DNA of 60,156 nt from SVEL01 sp045126475 (GTDB lineage: Bacteria; Bacillota; Clostridia; Lachnospirales; Lachnospiraceae): assembly GCA_045126475.1 (NCBI GenBank), contig JBGVOL010000013.1, positions 1-60,156 of the forward strand. The letters run 5' to 3'. The translations under genes and the position numbers were made by a program. The notes below the pieces were generated by a model. That model had not been told where the DNA came from. It ran no database searches and saw only the letters and a list, made by a program, of their open reading frames with translations. Below, one piece after another: positions 18,264-26,447 of the stretch (its first letter is position 1; every line of letters begins with the position of its first letter).

Positions 18264-18318
18264 ACAAATTCCTCCTAAGCATTTATTCACTATGTTTTTT
18301 ACTGTCCTGATACTTTCT

Positions 18319-18345
18319 TTATCGGCAGAAAAAAATATTATTTTA
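18319..18345 (-). promoter_or_regulatory. SigD (sigma-28) promoter of flagellin
   Basis: On the - strand: TAAA, exact 15-bp spacer, GCCGATAA. This equals the sigma-28 consensus at every defined position. It lies between the DUF6240-like gene and flagellin, so flagellin, fliS and glgB can be expressed from it. Confidence 0.95.
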
Positions 18346-18347
18346 GA

Positions 18348-21173
18348 CTAAATATTTTTAAGTACCTTATGCAAAAATGATTTTGCCTGTCTCACAAGTT
18401 CGCCGTATGTTGTTTCTTCACCGTCAGTGCCTGTCTCTTCTGCCGTGTCATTCCACATTCCGTCTGTTACCGAAGCTGTGACAACCACCTTCTCTTCCAT
18501 GTACATTTCAAGCTTTTCTTTTATGTCTTCACTGTCCGTTGCGGCATATATTCTGTAACCATCACTCTGCCTGCACATAAGCACTGATATTTTACCGGCA
18601 TCAAGCTGTGTGTATATTGAAATTCTTCCCCTTACGGAGTTATTACCCTGTCTCAATGTCATATGTACAACGGTTGTATCTCCACCTATTTCCATAGGTA
18701 TGTAGTACGAACGTTTTTCTGCCTGTCCTGCCATAAAGCTTACTGCCTGTCTAATGTCAGTTCTCATAACAGCCATTTCATAAGTAGTCTCGTTATTCTC
18801 CGCCTCCGCTGCCACCTTAAGATTTATGTATGATGATAATATCTGTTCTTCTGAAGTTGTATCATCTTCGTTCTGCCATACATTAGCTATGTTGTCGGCT
18901 TCTTTTTGTACTTTCGCATCGTCAAGCTTCTGAACCATCCTGTAAAAATGAGGGTCTGATGCCACCATTGCATTATAGATATTACCTACCGAAACCTGCT
19001 CCATGCCAGATACAATCCGCATAAGCTCCTGCTCTGACATTGTCTGCGACTGAGAAATTGCCTCAAGCTTCTGCTGCATTCTCTCATATTTGTATTCCCC
19101 GTGAAGACTGTCATCATCCATAATGGCTGCGGCATTCTTCATGTACGATACAAGATCATCCTCACTGTATCCGCTTTCAAGAAGGCCTGTCTCATTATCA
19201 ACTGTTCTGTCAATCCGTCCTGCCTTTATGGTCTTTACGGCGCTGTACAGATTTGCCAGTGTCATCTGCCGGCCGGCCTCGGCTACCGCACCTGCGGCTC
19301 TTCCGTCCTGCCTGCATATATGCTCAATTACTCTGTAAAGCTGAACATACGCATTTCTCTCTTCTTTTGTGATATTTTTGTTCTTCTCGAGTTTCCAGAG
19401 ATACTCACTGTATCTGCCGTCATCGTCGCTGCTTCCAAGCATATTATTTATATTCACAAGTTCATTGTTTAATTCCTTAATATCCGTATTAAGCGGATTA
19501 ATACCGTTTCTGATAAGATAAACTGCTGCCCTCGGAGTAAGATTTTTCACAAGGGAATCAAGTTCATCTACAATCTCATCTATGGCTTCTACGGATTCTT
19601 TTGTTATCTCGCCGGAATTATAGCCAAGGATTCTTGCCGCCCTTCTGTTTTTATCATTTATTTCTATTTCCTGCTCCGCCAGTATGTCGTCAATGTTATT
19701 AAACGCTTTGTTAATGCTGTCTCCAAGGTCTGCTCTTACCTGTGTTCCGAGTGTTTCATAGCGCTCTGCGGCAAGACTGTATTTTGCCATCATCAGCTTT
19801 CCTTCGTTATATACAGCCTGTGCGGTGTACTCTATTTCACCACTGTAGATTTTTCCGGCAACGTTTACCGGAATACCTGCAAACCCTGTCATCACATGGA
19901 TTGTCTGTGTGAGGAGTTCTGCCGCTTCCACGGTAGGTTTGTCCCCGTCAAGCATAAAAAGATTTTCTGCAAATAAGTTGTCTCTTTTTACGGACATATC
20001 CACAAGAACCGTAATCTCCGTATAACTTATGTTGATACCCGTTTTCTGCATTGCAAAAAGAGAGCCTGATGTCAGTACCGCACGCGCTTCAATAAGAATT
20101 TTATTTCTTATGACGGCTTCATCTTCACTTTTTTCTTTCTTATTTTCAGATTGCTTTCTGTTTCGCTCTTCTATTCTTAATCTAAGATTTTCTATATTGA
20201 GCTTACGATTGTTTTTTAATATGTAGTCAACATCGCTGTCCATGGCATTCTGTACAGTATCCACAGCTTCCTTTATATTTTCCGTATCAAAGCTTCTTCC
20301 TGTCATATCCGCAGACATTGCCTCTCCACCGAAATAAATGGTATATGCCATGTTCTGTTCAAGCTCATTTCTGTATGACTCACTGCCAAAGTCAACCTTA
20401 TCAAGGGCTGAAAGTTTCGTAAAGTTTTCCACATTTAACGGAAGATTTTTCGATATAATCCACTTTGCCCGCTCAATATTTTCACTGTTATTTTCTATAC
20501 CATTTGTATCGAAAAACTTCTCAACCTGATTTTTAAGCTGCTGCCAGTCTCCTTCACTGATTGATGATTTGTCCATTGGAGCTGTTCCACTGTGAACCGC
20601 CTTATACACATTCTCAATTGTCGGGTCAAGCTCATTTTCAAGAAGATATTTCTTCGCATCATCCGATAGTTTTTCTCCCGCCTCACTGATATCCTTTGTC
20701 ATGGCTGCTGCGTTTGCCATAGCCTCAGAACCGAGAACCGATTTCATCTTTTCACTGTCTATATTAAGTGAACTTATATCATAATCATCACAGAATGCAG
20801 CAAGCTCTATCTGTATTCTCTCATAGACAGACACAAATGCCTCCGGATTATCCTCGTCAGGAATAAGTCCCCATGCCTCAAGTTCAGAATAATCCTCAGG
20901 GGTAACAAGGTTCTTTATGGTGTCGATACAGTCCATGACTGCGGCAGATTTTAACTCTTCACTTACAGCCTGTTCTGCCTCTTTGTCCACAGAATTTTTT
21001 TCCTCACCGTACTTGCCTTTTCTGTCATAACAACGTGATGCTGCCTGCTTAAATGCATCGACGTTTCTCTCAAGAACAGCTCTTCTTGTATCGGCACAGT
21101 CAGCCGCTGTTTCCTTCTGCTTTGTCTGATATTCATTTTGTAAATATACGTTTCCGTTTATCTTTATATCCAT
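18348..21173 (-). CDS. Large DUF6240-like helical protein, possible FliK-related flagellar protein
   Basis: A 941-residue soluble, acidic, almost wholly helical protein with no signal peptide or transmembrane segment. I associate it tentatively with the DUF6240 family of Lachnospiraceae. The C-terminal part changes character: from about residue 830 (SYYIPMEIGG, VVHMTLRQG, RGRISIYTQLDAGKISVLMC) it is beta-rich and its order of strands and helix resembles the C-terminal domain of hook-length regulator FliK. The start follows AGAGGTTAAAT. It lies directly upstream of the flagellin promoter and downstream of a DUF2508 gene on the same strand, so a flagellar or surface-assembly role is plausible but unproven. 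Confidence 0.7.
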   Translation of the reverse strand: MDIKINGNVYLQNEYQTKQKETAADCADTRRAVLERNVDAFKQAASRCYDRKGKYGEEKNSVDKEAEQAVSEELKSAAVMDCIDTIKNLVTPEDYSELEAWGLIPDEDNPEAFVSVYERIQIELAAFCDDYDISSLNIDSEKMKSVLGSEAMANAAAMTKDISEAGEKLSDDAKKYLLENELDPTIENVYKAVHSGTAPMDKSSISEGDWQQLKNQVEKFFDTNGIENNSENIERAKWIISKNLPLNVENFTKLSALDKVDFGSESYRNELEQNMAYTIYFGGEAMSADMTGRSFDTENIKEAVDTVQNAMDSDVDYILKNNRKLNIENLRLRIEERNRKQSENKKEKSEDEAVIRNKILIEARAVLTSGSLFAMQKTGINISYTEITVLVDMSVKRDNLFAENLFMLDGDKPTVEAAELLTQTIHVMTGFAGIPVNVAGKIYSGEIEYTAQAVYNEGKLMMAKYSLAAERYETLGTQVRADLGDSINKAFNNIDDILAEQEIEINDKNRRAARILGYNSGEITKESVEAIDEIVDELDSLVKNLTPRAAVYLIRNGINPLNTDIKELNNELVNINNMLGSSDDDGRYSEYLWKLEKNKNITKEERNAYVQLYRVIEHICRQDGRAAGAVAEAGRQMTLANLYSAVKTIKAGRIDRTVDNETGLLESGYSEDDLVSYMKNAAAIMDDDSLHGEYKYERMQQKLEAISQSQTMSEQELMRIVSGMEQVSVGNIYNAMVASDPHFYRMVQKLDDAKVQKEADNIANVWQNEDDTTSEEQILSSYINLKVAAEAENNETTYEMAVMRTDIRQAVSFMAGQAEKRSYYIPMEIGGDTTVVHMTLRQGNNSVRGRISIYTQLDAGKISVLMCRQSDGYRIYAATDSEDIKEKLEMYMEEKVVVTASVTDGMWNDTAEETGTDGEETTYGELVRQAKSFLHKVLKNI

Positions 21174-21260
21174 ATTTAACCTCTGTGCTTTTCTTTCACT
21201 TTTCTAACTGTTATCTATTTCGACAGGTTTTTATCATATCTTAATATGAGGTAATAACTT

Positions 21261-21494
21261 TTATCCTTTGATTTTCTCAATATCCTTTACCTGTGAAAGA
21301 ATGAATTTGTACCTTAACTGCACTGCGTTTAATTCATATATGCAGCAGTCAATAAGCTCCGGTTCAATGACATATGACAGATTTGCATATGCCGTGTCCA
21401 TGGCATTTTTTGCAGCCTCAAGTTCCCTCAAAAGCTCCTGATGATTGGCATCATTTTTTATATCCTCTGTCTTCTTTTTCTTTAAACCTATCAT
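21261..21494 (-). CDS. DUF2508 / YaaL-like small protein
   Basis: A 77-residue helical, charged protein. The pattern ELEAAKNAMDTAYANLSYVI and LIDCCIYELNAVQLRYKFIL matches the DUF2508 family (B. subtilis YaaL). YaaL is usually encoded beside recR near the origin; here it sits beside a flagellar block. The function of the family is unknown. A weak ribosome site (AAAGGAATG) lies 11-13 bases upstream of the ATG. It is probably the first gene of the transcript that continues into the large DUF6240-like gene. Confidence 0.7.
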   Translation of the reverse strand: MIGLKKKKTEDIKNDANHQELLRELEAAKNAMDTAYANLSYVIEPELIDCCIYELNAVQLRYKFILSQVKDIEKIKG

Positions 21495-21657
21495 AAAAAT
21501 TCACATTCCTTTCCCAGACATTCAGTTTATGTATTAATGATTATGGTCGTATTTGGTGATTTTATTCTTTTTTTCCAGTATATTTTATGTAAGTCTTACA
21601 ATTTTAAGAATATGTTTTGTCACATACGCAGAATCGCCGTTTTTTGCTTAAAATCTA

Positions 21658-21707
21658 TGGACAAGGCCGGTTCCCGGGACTATAATTAACTCACTACCAA
21701 ATGGTAG
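21658..21707 (+). promoter_or_regulatory. SigA-type promoter and leader hairpin of the Tad pilus operon
   Basis: TGGACA (21658), 17-bp spacer, TATAAT (21681-21686). A small hairpin CTACC-AAAT-GGTAG (21694-21707) begins about where transcription would start. The first Tad gene begins 79 bp further on. The rest of 21495-21657 holds no further feature I can support. Confidence 0.65.
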
Positions 21708-21785
21708 CGGCCGAACATCTAGATATATCTTATGAGGATTATCCCTCAAAATTTTCCGGAGAAAATTTTTTTTGGAGGTGAATTT

Positions 21786-22826
21786 TTGAACTATGGATTA
21801 ATTGTCATATTTGACGAAGACTCTGACTATGCAGACTGCCTTGCTGATTATTTCCGCACAAAGGGATGTCTTGCATCCGAGATTGTCGTATTCACAAAAA
21901 AAGACCCCTTCCTGGACTTTATAGAGAAAAATTCTGTTGATATACTTATTATAAACCAGGAGCTTAAAGAGCTTATAAACGGTATATCTTCAGACAACAT
22001 CTTTCTTCTCTGTGAGACCAAAGTTTCTGTACCTGATACGGCAAATACTCACTTTCTTTACAAATATTCCTCAGCAGAAGAACTGCTAAGACAGGTAATG
22101 GCGGACTATAATCCTTCAGGAACCGGGGCATGCATATCCTTTACAGGACGCGGCGACGGGAAGATTATAGGAATCTGTTCCCCCCTTGGGCGGTGCGGAA
22201 AAACTTCATTTTCCCTGTCACTGGGGCTAAGACTAAGCCTGAACAATACTTGCCTTTTCATCTCTTTTGATGAATGCTCAAGTATTCACTTGTTTCCGGA
22301 GCGCAGAAGGCCGCAGGAAAAAAATCTTACTGATTTACTTTACTATTTCCTTCAGTCGCCTGAGCTTATGGAGAGCAGGCTTCTGTCGACAATAAAATCC
22401 GTACAGAATCTGGACTGTATCTCTCCTTCGGTTCAGCCGGGAATATATACGGAAGTTACGCCGGATGACTGGATATCATTTTTATCCTGCCTTAAGGCTT
22501 TACGAAGATATGATTACATTGTTCTTGATTTTGGAACACTACAACCTGTTTCCCACATGTTAAAACTGTGTAATCACATATTTATTCCCGAACTAAAGAA
22601 TGATTCATACTCCGAGACAAAGCTGTCGCTCTTTCTGGAATCTTTAAATTCCGCTCATGGCAGCAACGCTTCAGGTAAACCTGATGGCGGTAACAATCTC
22701 CCGATTCACAGGATTTTTGTACCATTTGTCAATTTCTCTCCAAACGGAACGGATTATCTTGTTTCTCTGACATCGGGAGAGCTGGGACAATTTACGGCAT
22801 TAATAATAAGTGACTATGATTTATAG
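21786..22826 (+). CDS. tadZ: TadZ/CpaE-like pilus-localisation ATPase
   Basis: A 346-residue protein with an N-terminal receiver-like region (LIVIFDEDSDYADCLADYFR) and a C-terminal MinD/ParA-type P-loop domain with the motif GICSPLGRCGKTSFS (about residue 135). TadZ proteins mark the pole and recruit the Tad secretion machine. The lysine usual early in deviant Walker A is replaced by arginine (LGRCGKTS). I chose TTG at 21786, seven bases after GGAGG; the earlier ATG at 21732 has no ribosome site and would add 18 residues. First gene of the Tad operon; its stop overlaps the ribosome site of tadA. Confidence 0.85.
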   Translation: MNYGLIVIFDEDSDYADCLADYFRTKGCLASEIVVFTKKDPFLDFIEKNSVDILIINQELKELINGISSDNIFLLCETKVSVPDTANTHFLYKYSSAEELLRQVMADYNPSGTGACISFTGRGDGKIIGICSPLGRCGKTSFSLSLGLRLSLNNTCLFISFDECSSIHLFPERRRPQEKNLTDLLYYFLQSPELMESRLLSTIKSVQNLDCISPSVQPGIYTEVTPDDWISFLSCLKALRRYDYIVLDFGTLQPVSHMLKLCNHIFIPELKNDSYSETKLSLFLESLNSAHGSNASGKPDGGNNLPIHRIFVPFVNFSPNGTDYLVSLTSGELGQFTALIISDYDL

Positions 22827-22837
22827 GAGGTTTTACT

Positions 22838-24034
22838 ATTAACAATCAATTATTTGAACAATTGCGCCAATCTGTCATAAGCAGCATAGACCTCAGCAAA
22901 GATTTATCCGATGAGTCTATCTGTGATGTAATAGACGATAAAATTCTCTCCTACAGCTCAGACTCATATTTACCGCTGAAAGAGAGAGTGTCCCTCCGCA
23001 GACGTATAATGAATTCCCTGCGTGGTTTTGATGTACTCCAGGAACTTCTTGATGACCCGTCCGTTACGGAGATAATGGTTAATGGCTTTGAGAATATATT
23101 CGTCGAGAGGAACGGACAGATTATCAAAACTGATCTCGTCTTTTCTTCCGTGGAACAGCTCTCAAACATTGTTCAGCAGATTGTAGCCTACTCCAACAGG
23201 CGTGTTAATGAGTCTAATCCTATTGTAGATGCACGATTAAAGGATGGCTCGCGAGTAAACATCGTACTTAATCCGGTTGCAATAAATGGTCCTATTATCA
23301 CCATACGAAAATTTTCCGGCTCGCCCATGTCCATTGAAAGACTTATTGAACTAAACTCCGTGACAAGGGAAGCTGCTGATTTTCTGAAAAAACTTGTTGT
23401 ATCAGGTTACAACATTTTTGTAAGTGGTGGTACAAGCTCCGGAAAAACCACATTCTTAAATGTTCTGTCTGATTTTATTCCAAAAAGAGAGCGGGTGATA
23501 ACGATTGAGGATTCTGCCGAGCTAAACCTTCACGGCATTGACAACCTTGTACGCCTTGAAATGCGGCAGGCCAATGTTGAGGGTTTTGGCGAAATATCTA
23601 TCCGAGATCTTATCCACTCAGCTCTCCGAATGAGACCTGATCGCTTAGTAATCGGTGAAGTCAGAGGTGCTGAAGCTATTGACATGCTTCAGGCAATGAA
23701 TACCGGACATGACGGTTGTATGTCCACCGGTCATGCAAACTCTGCCGCTGATATGCTTAACCGACTTGTAACCATGTCGCTTACTGCCATGGACATCCCC
23801 CTTAATGCTATTAAAGGCCAGATTGCATCTGCCATTGATATCATAATTCATTTGGGCAGAATGAACGACAGGTCGCGCCGTGTCCTCGAAATCACGGAAA
23901 TAGACCATTTTAACGGACAAGATATCATTTTAAATCCGCTTTTTTCCTTCAGTACAGAAAATGGTCTGACGCCTACGGGACACAGGCTTATCCATACTGT
24001 AAAGCTAAACAGAAATGGTTTTGATGATATATAA
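22838..24034 (+). CDS. tadA: Tad pilus assembly ATPase TadA/CpaF
   Basis: Type II/IV secretion hexameric ATPase that powers pilus extension and retraction. An N-terminal helical region leads to LLDDPSVTEIMVNGFENIFV, typical of CpaF, then Walker A GGTSSGKTTF, the Asp box TIEDSAELNL, Walker B-region RPDRLVIGEVRGAEAIDMLQ and the His box NTGHDGCMSTGHANS. There is no suitable ATG, GTG or TTG near the ribosome site: the only AGGAGG (22825-22830) is seven bases upstream of an ATT codon (22838). A downstream TTG at 22862 is 31 bases from it. I therefore infer an ATT start, giving 398 residues. Confidence 0.93.
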   Translation: MNNQLFEQLRQSVISSIDLSKDLSDESICDVIDDKILSYSSDSYLPLKERVSLRRRIMNSLRGFDVLQELLDDPSVTEIMVNGFENIFVERNGQIIKTDLVFSSVEQLSNIVQQIVAYSNRRVNESNPIVDARLKDGSRVNIVLNPVAINGPIITIRKFSGSPMSIERLIELNSVTREAADFLKKLVVSGYNIFVSGGTSSGKTTFLNVLSDFIPKRERVITIEDSAELNLHGIDNLVRLEMRQANVEGFGEISIRDLIHSALRMRPDRLVIGEVRGAEAIDMLQAMNTGHDGCMSTGHANSAADMLNRLVTMSLTAMDIPLNAIKGQIASAIDIIIHLGRMNDRSRRVLEITEIDHFNGQDIILNPLFSFSTENGLTPTGHRLIHTVKLNRNGFDDI

Positions 24035-24050
24035 ACAAGGAGGAATTATT

Positions 24051-24785
24051 ATCGATTATCATAAGTATTTACTGTCCATTAAAGAGTACATTATATACAG
24101 TTCTGTATACATAGCTGCAGCAGCTGTTATATCACACCTTTTTTATGATTCCTTTATTCCCGTTTTTATATTTATTCCGGGTATGATTATATATTTTAAA
24201 AATATAAAAATAATTCTTTGTAAAAAACGCAACAGCAGACTAACCCTTGAGTTTAAGGATTTTATTAACGCAGTAAGTTCCCTTCTCTCTACAGGTTATT
24301 CACTGGAAAACGCCATAGTTGAGTCTAAAAAAGAACTGCTGTCCATTCACGGAGACAGTCTGATTACAAGAGAGCTGGAGCAGATGACAAAAAAGCTTTT
24401 GATTCATATCCCTCCCGAAGAGATTTTCAATGACTTTGCATCAAGAACAGACATAAATTTCATAAAGAATTTCAGTGAGGTTATAAATATTGCAAAACAC
24501 AGTGGCGGAGATTTAATTTCAATTATCATGTCCACTTCTTTATCTATTTCTTCGCATATAGAGATTCAGCAGGAAATTGATACCAATCTGTCTGAAAAAA
24601 AGCATGAGCTGTATATTATGTCTGTGATGCCGCTCATCATCATGATATATATAAGTCTCTCGCAGCCGGGATTTTTTGATTCTGTCTATCACAATCCCGC
24701 AGGAATCTTGCTTATGTCAATTTGCCTGATAGTATATGCTGCCGCCATTTTTTACGCTTACAGGATTATAAACTTTATTACATAG
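24051..24785 (+). CDS. tadB: Tad inner-membrane platform protein TadB (T2SSF domain)
   Basis: A polytopic protein of about 244 residues with two N-terminal transmembrane helices, a cytoplasmic T2SSF domain (FKDFINAVSSLLSTGYSLEN; SGGDLISIIMSTS) and two C-terminal helices, as in TadB. The AGGAGG at 24038-24043 is seven bases before an ATC codon (24051). ATT codons at 24045 and 24048 are too close, and in-frame ATGs at 24015 and 24024 lie upstream of the ribosome site inside tadA. ATC initiation is the best reading, mirroring tadA; re-initiation at 24024 after the tadA stop is the alternative. Confidence 0.85.
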   Translation: MDYHKYLLSIKEYIIYSSVYIAAAAVISHLFYDSFIPVFIFIPGMIIYFKNIKIILCKKRNSRLTLEFKDFINAVSSLLSTGYSLENAIVESKKELLSIHGDSLITRELEQMTKKLLIHIPPEEIFNDFASRTDINFIKNFSEVINIAKHSGGDLISIIMSTSLSISSHIEIQQEIDTNLSEKKHELYIMSVMPLIIMIYISLSQPGFFDSVYHNPAGILLMSICLIVYAAAIFYAYRIINFIT

Positions 24786-24800
24786 AGAGGAGACAACTGC

Positions 24801-25652
24801 TTGAATATTATTTTAGGAATTATATTAGGAACAATATTTGTTCTGCTATCTGTTTATTTAATTGTTTTCCGCCTGAAAAACGGTGCCATGATGATTCTTA
24901 ATCTGCTTTACCGCTTCTTACATATAAAAAAACAGGATTATCATCTGAAGCTGACATCATTTATAATTGTTTTCACCATGTCTGCATCGCTTCTGGGCTT
25001 ATTTTTTACAGTAAATTCCCTGTTATCAAAGCGCACTCCGGTTACTGCCCTGACAAGACCCGATGCCGGTGAAAGCGGCTCCACCATTTCGCTCATAGCC
25101 GACAGCGAAATATTCTCAGGGCCTATAGATATCCCTGTGGAAGCAAGGGAATACACCTTTAGTGAAGCTATGTCCATATTCCGGTCATACAGACACGAAC
25201 TTGACGAATGTGTCCTCGGTGACAACGAATCATTTCTCAAGGTAAGGACCCCCCTTAATTTTCCCTCATCTATAGGCAAGGAGCATATAGCTATATCATG
25301 GCACATAGAAAGACCTGATATAATCAACTATTCCGGTCAGCCTGTCAGCGAAAATATATCTCCTGACGGTTCCGAGACAGAAATAACAGCAACCTTAAGT
25401 TTAGGGGATAATACGGCACAAATCTGCTACAGCATTATTGTCTACCCCGAACAGCCCTCATCAACAGACCTGCTTATATCAAATATAAACAGCCTGATAA
25501 ACTCACCTGATAATATTTCTAATACCAACGTAACACTTCCTTCCGAGATAGATGGGAAAGCTATTTCATTTTACAAAGAAAAGCCGGTGTTCCCCTCCAT
25601 GGATTTTTTTAATTGTTATTATTGTGGCTCCTTTTATTTTCTCACTGCTTGA
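24801..25652 (+). CDS. tadC: TadC-like platform protein, N-terminal part with extracytoplasmic Ig-like insert (frameshifted)
   Basis: 283 residues from TTG at 24801 (AGGAG eight bases upstream). Transmembrane helices occupy about 1-25 and 50-72. An extracytoplasmic segment of about 185 residues follows. Within it, IPVEAREYTFSEAM and ISWHIERPDIINYSGQPVS, then ITATLSLGDNTAQICYSIIV, resemble the atrophied bacterial Ig-like domain. After residue about 268 the frame leaves the expected membrane helix and ends in a nonsense tail (NCYYCGSFYFLTA). The next helix is encoded one frame further on, so this is the front half of one protein split at a T7 run (25604-25610). Confidence 0.8.
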   Translation: MNIILGIILGTIFVLLSVYLIVFRLKNGAMMILNLLYRFLHIKKQDYHLKLTSFIIVFTMSASLLGLFFTVNSLLSKRTPVTALTRPDAGESGSTISLIADSEIFSGPIDIPVEAREYTFSEAMSIFRSYRHELDECVLGDNESFLKVRTPLNFPSSIGKEHIAISWHIERPDIINYSGQPVSENISPDGSETEITATLSLGDNTAQICYSIIVYPEQPSSTDLLISNINSLINSPDNISNTNVTLPSEIDGKAISFYKEKPVFPSMDFFNCYYCGSFYFLTA

Positions 25653-26154
25653 GAAAAATGACTTCAAAAAGAAAGCTTCTCTAAGGAATAACCAGCTTAT
25701 TCACGATTATCCCGAACTTATTTCAAAGCTCTCGCTCCTTACTACAGCCGGAATGAGCATAAGTAATGCCATTTTCCGCATTGTCGGTAATTATCAGAAG
25801 TATATATCAGCCGGAGGACAAAAAAGATATGTTTACGAAGAGTTGTCTGTCACGTGTCAGCAGCTAAAAAACGGATTATATGAATCATATGCATATGAAG
25901 ATATGGGTCACAGATATGGATTGCCCTGCTATATAAAACTGTCATCAATTCTCATATCCGGTCTCAAGCACGGCTCATCCGACTTTAACAGGCTGCTTTC
26001 TGCCGAAGCGACCACGGCACTATTGGAGCAAAAAGCTTCTGTTCTTCAAAAGAGCGGGAAAGCTTCCACAAAGCTTCTTGGTCCCATGATGATGATATTC
26101 GCAGTCATTCTTATGTTAATTATGATTCCTGCATTTTTTTCCATGGGGCTTTAA
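25552..26154 (+). CDS. tadC: TadC-like platform protein, C-terminal T2SSF part (frameshifted)
   Basis: 200 residues if started at ATG 25552, but that ATG has only a weak GAG upstream and lies inside the N-terminal half. The true continuation begins at the T run: IFLIVIIVAPFIFSLLEKND is a transmembrane helix, followed by a T2SSF domain (HDYPELISKLSLLTTAGMSI, EDMGHRYGLPCYIKLSSILI, SGLKHGSSDFNRLL) and a final helix. This is the TadC cytoplasmic domain. A +1 shift near 25604-25610 would join both halves into one protein of about 450 residues. Whether the shift is a sequencing error, a mutation or programmed cannot be told. Confidence 0.8.
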   Translation: MGKLFHFTKKSRCSPPWIFLIVIIVAPFIFSLLEKNDFKKKASLRNNQLIHDYPELISKLSLLTTAGMSISNAIFRIVGNYQKYISAGGQKRYVYEELSVTCQQLKNGLYESYAYEDMGHRYGLPCYIKLSSILISGLKHGSSDFNRLLSAEATTALLEQKASVLQKSGKASTKLLGPMMMIFAVILMLIMIPAFFSMGL

Positions 26155-26190
26155 CCGTATAATTTCACACTTACAGAAAGGATTGCATGA

Positions 26191-26223
26191 ATGCCTAAAA
26201 TGGTATCTCATACAAAAAGGTAA
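26191..26223 (+). CDS. Possible 10-codon leader ORF before the Flp pilin
   Basis: MPKMVSHTKR with stop TAA at 26221-26223, one base before the pilin ATG at 26225. AAAGG lies nine bases upstream. It may couple translation to the pilin or be chance. Confidence 0.25.
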   Translation: MPKMVSHTKR

Positions 26224-26224
26224 A

Positions 26225-26431
26225 ATGATTATGAATCTGAAAGAAAAAATACTATATAAATTGACAGTATGGACAGGCAAATTCAAAGACGATAATACCG
26301 GAATAAGTTCCATTGAAATGGTTCTTCTTATCCTTGTTATTCTTGGAATTATAGTGCTTTTCAGAGACTACATTGAGGACCTGATCAATACCGTCTTTTC
26401 AAAAATCGACAGTCAGATTAGTTCTTTTTAA
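26225..26431 (+). CDS. flp: Flp-type pilin (class IVb prepilin)
   Basis: A 68-residue prepilin. A basic leader ends in DDNTG, and the processing site is G before ISSIEMVLLILVILGIIVLF: Glu at +5 and a hydrophobic helix, the class IVb signature. The mature chain of about 43 residues ends SKIDSQISSF. Cleavage would be by the prepilin peptidase at 28976. The start is ATG 26225 or 26231, with AAGG 4 or 10 bases upstream; the ambiguity affects two residues of the leader. It should be the major shaft subunit of the Tad pilus. Confidence 0.88.
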   Translation: MIMNLKEKILYKLTVWTGKFKDDNTGISSIEMVLLILVILGIIVLFRDYIEDLINTVFSKIDSQISSF

Positions 26432-26447
26432 TTACATAGGAGTACAA

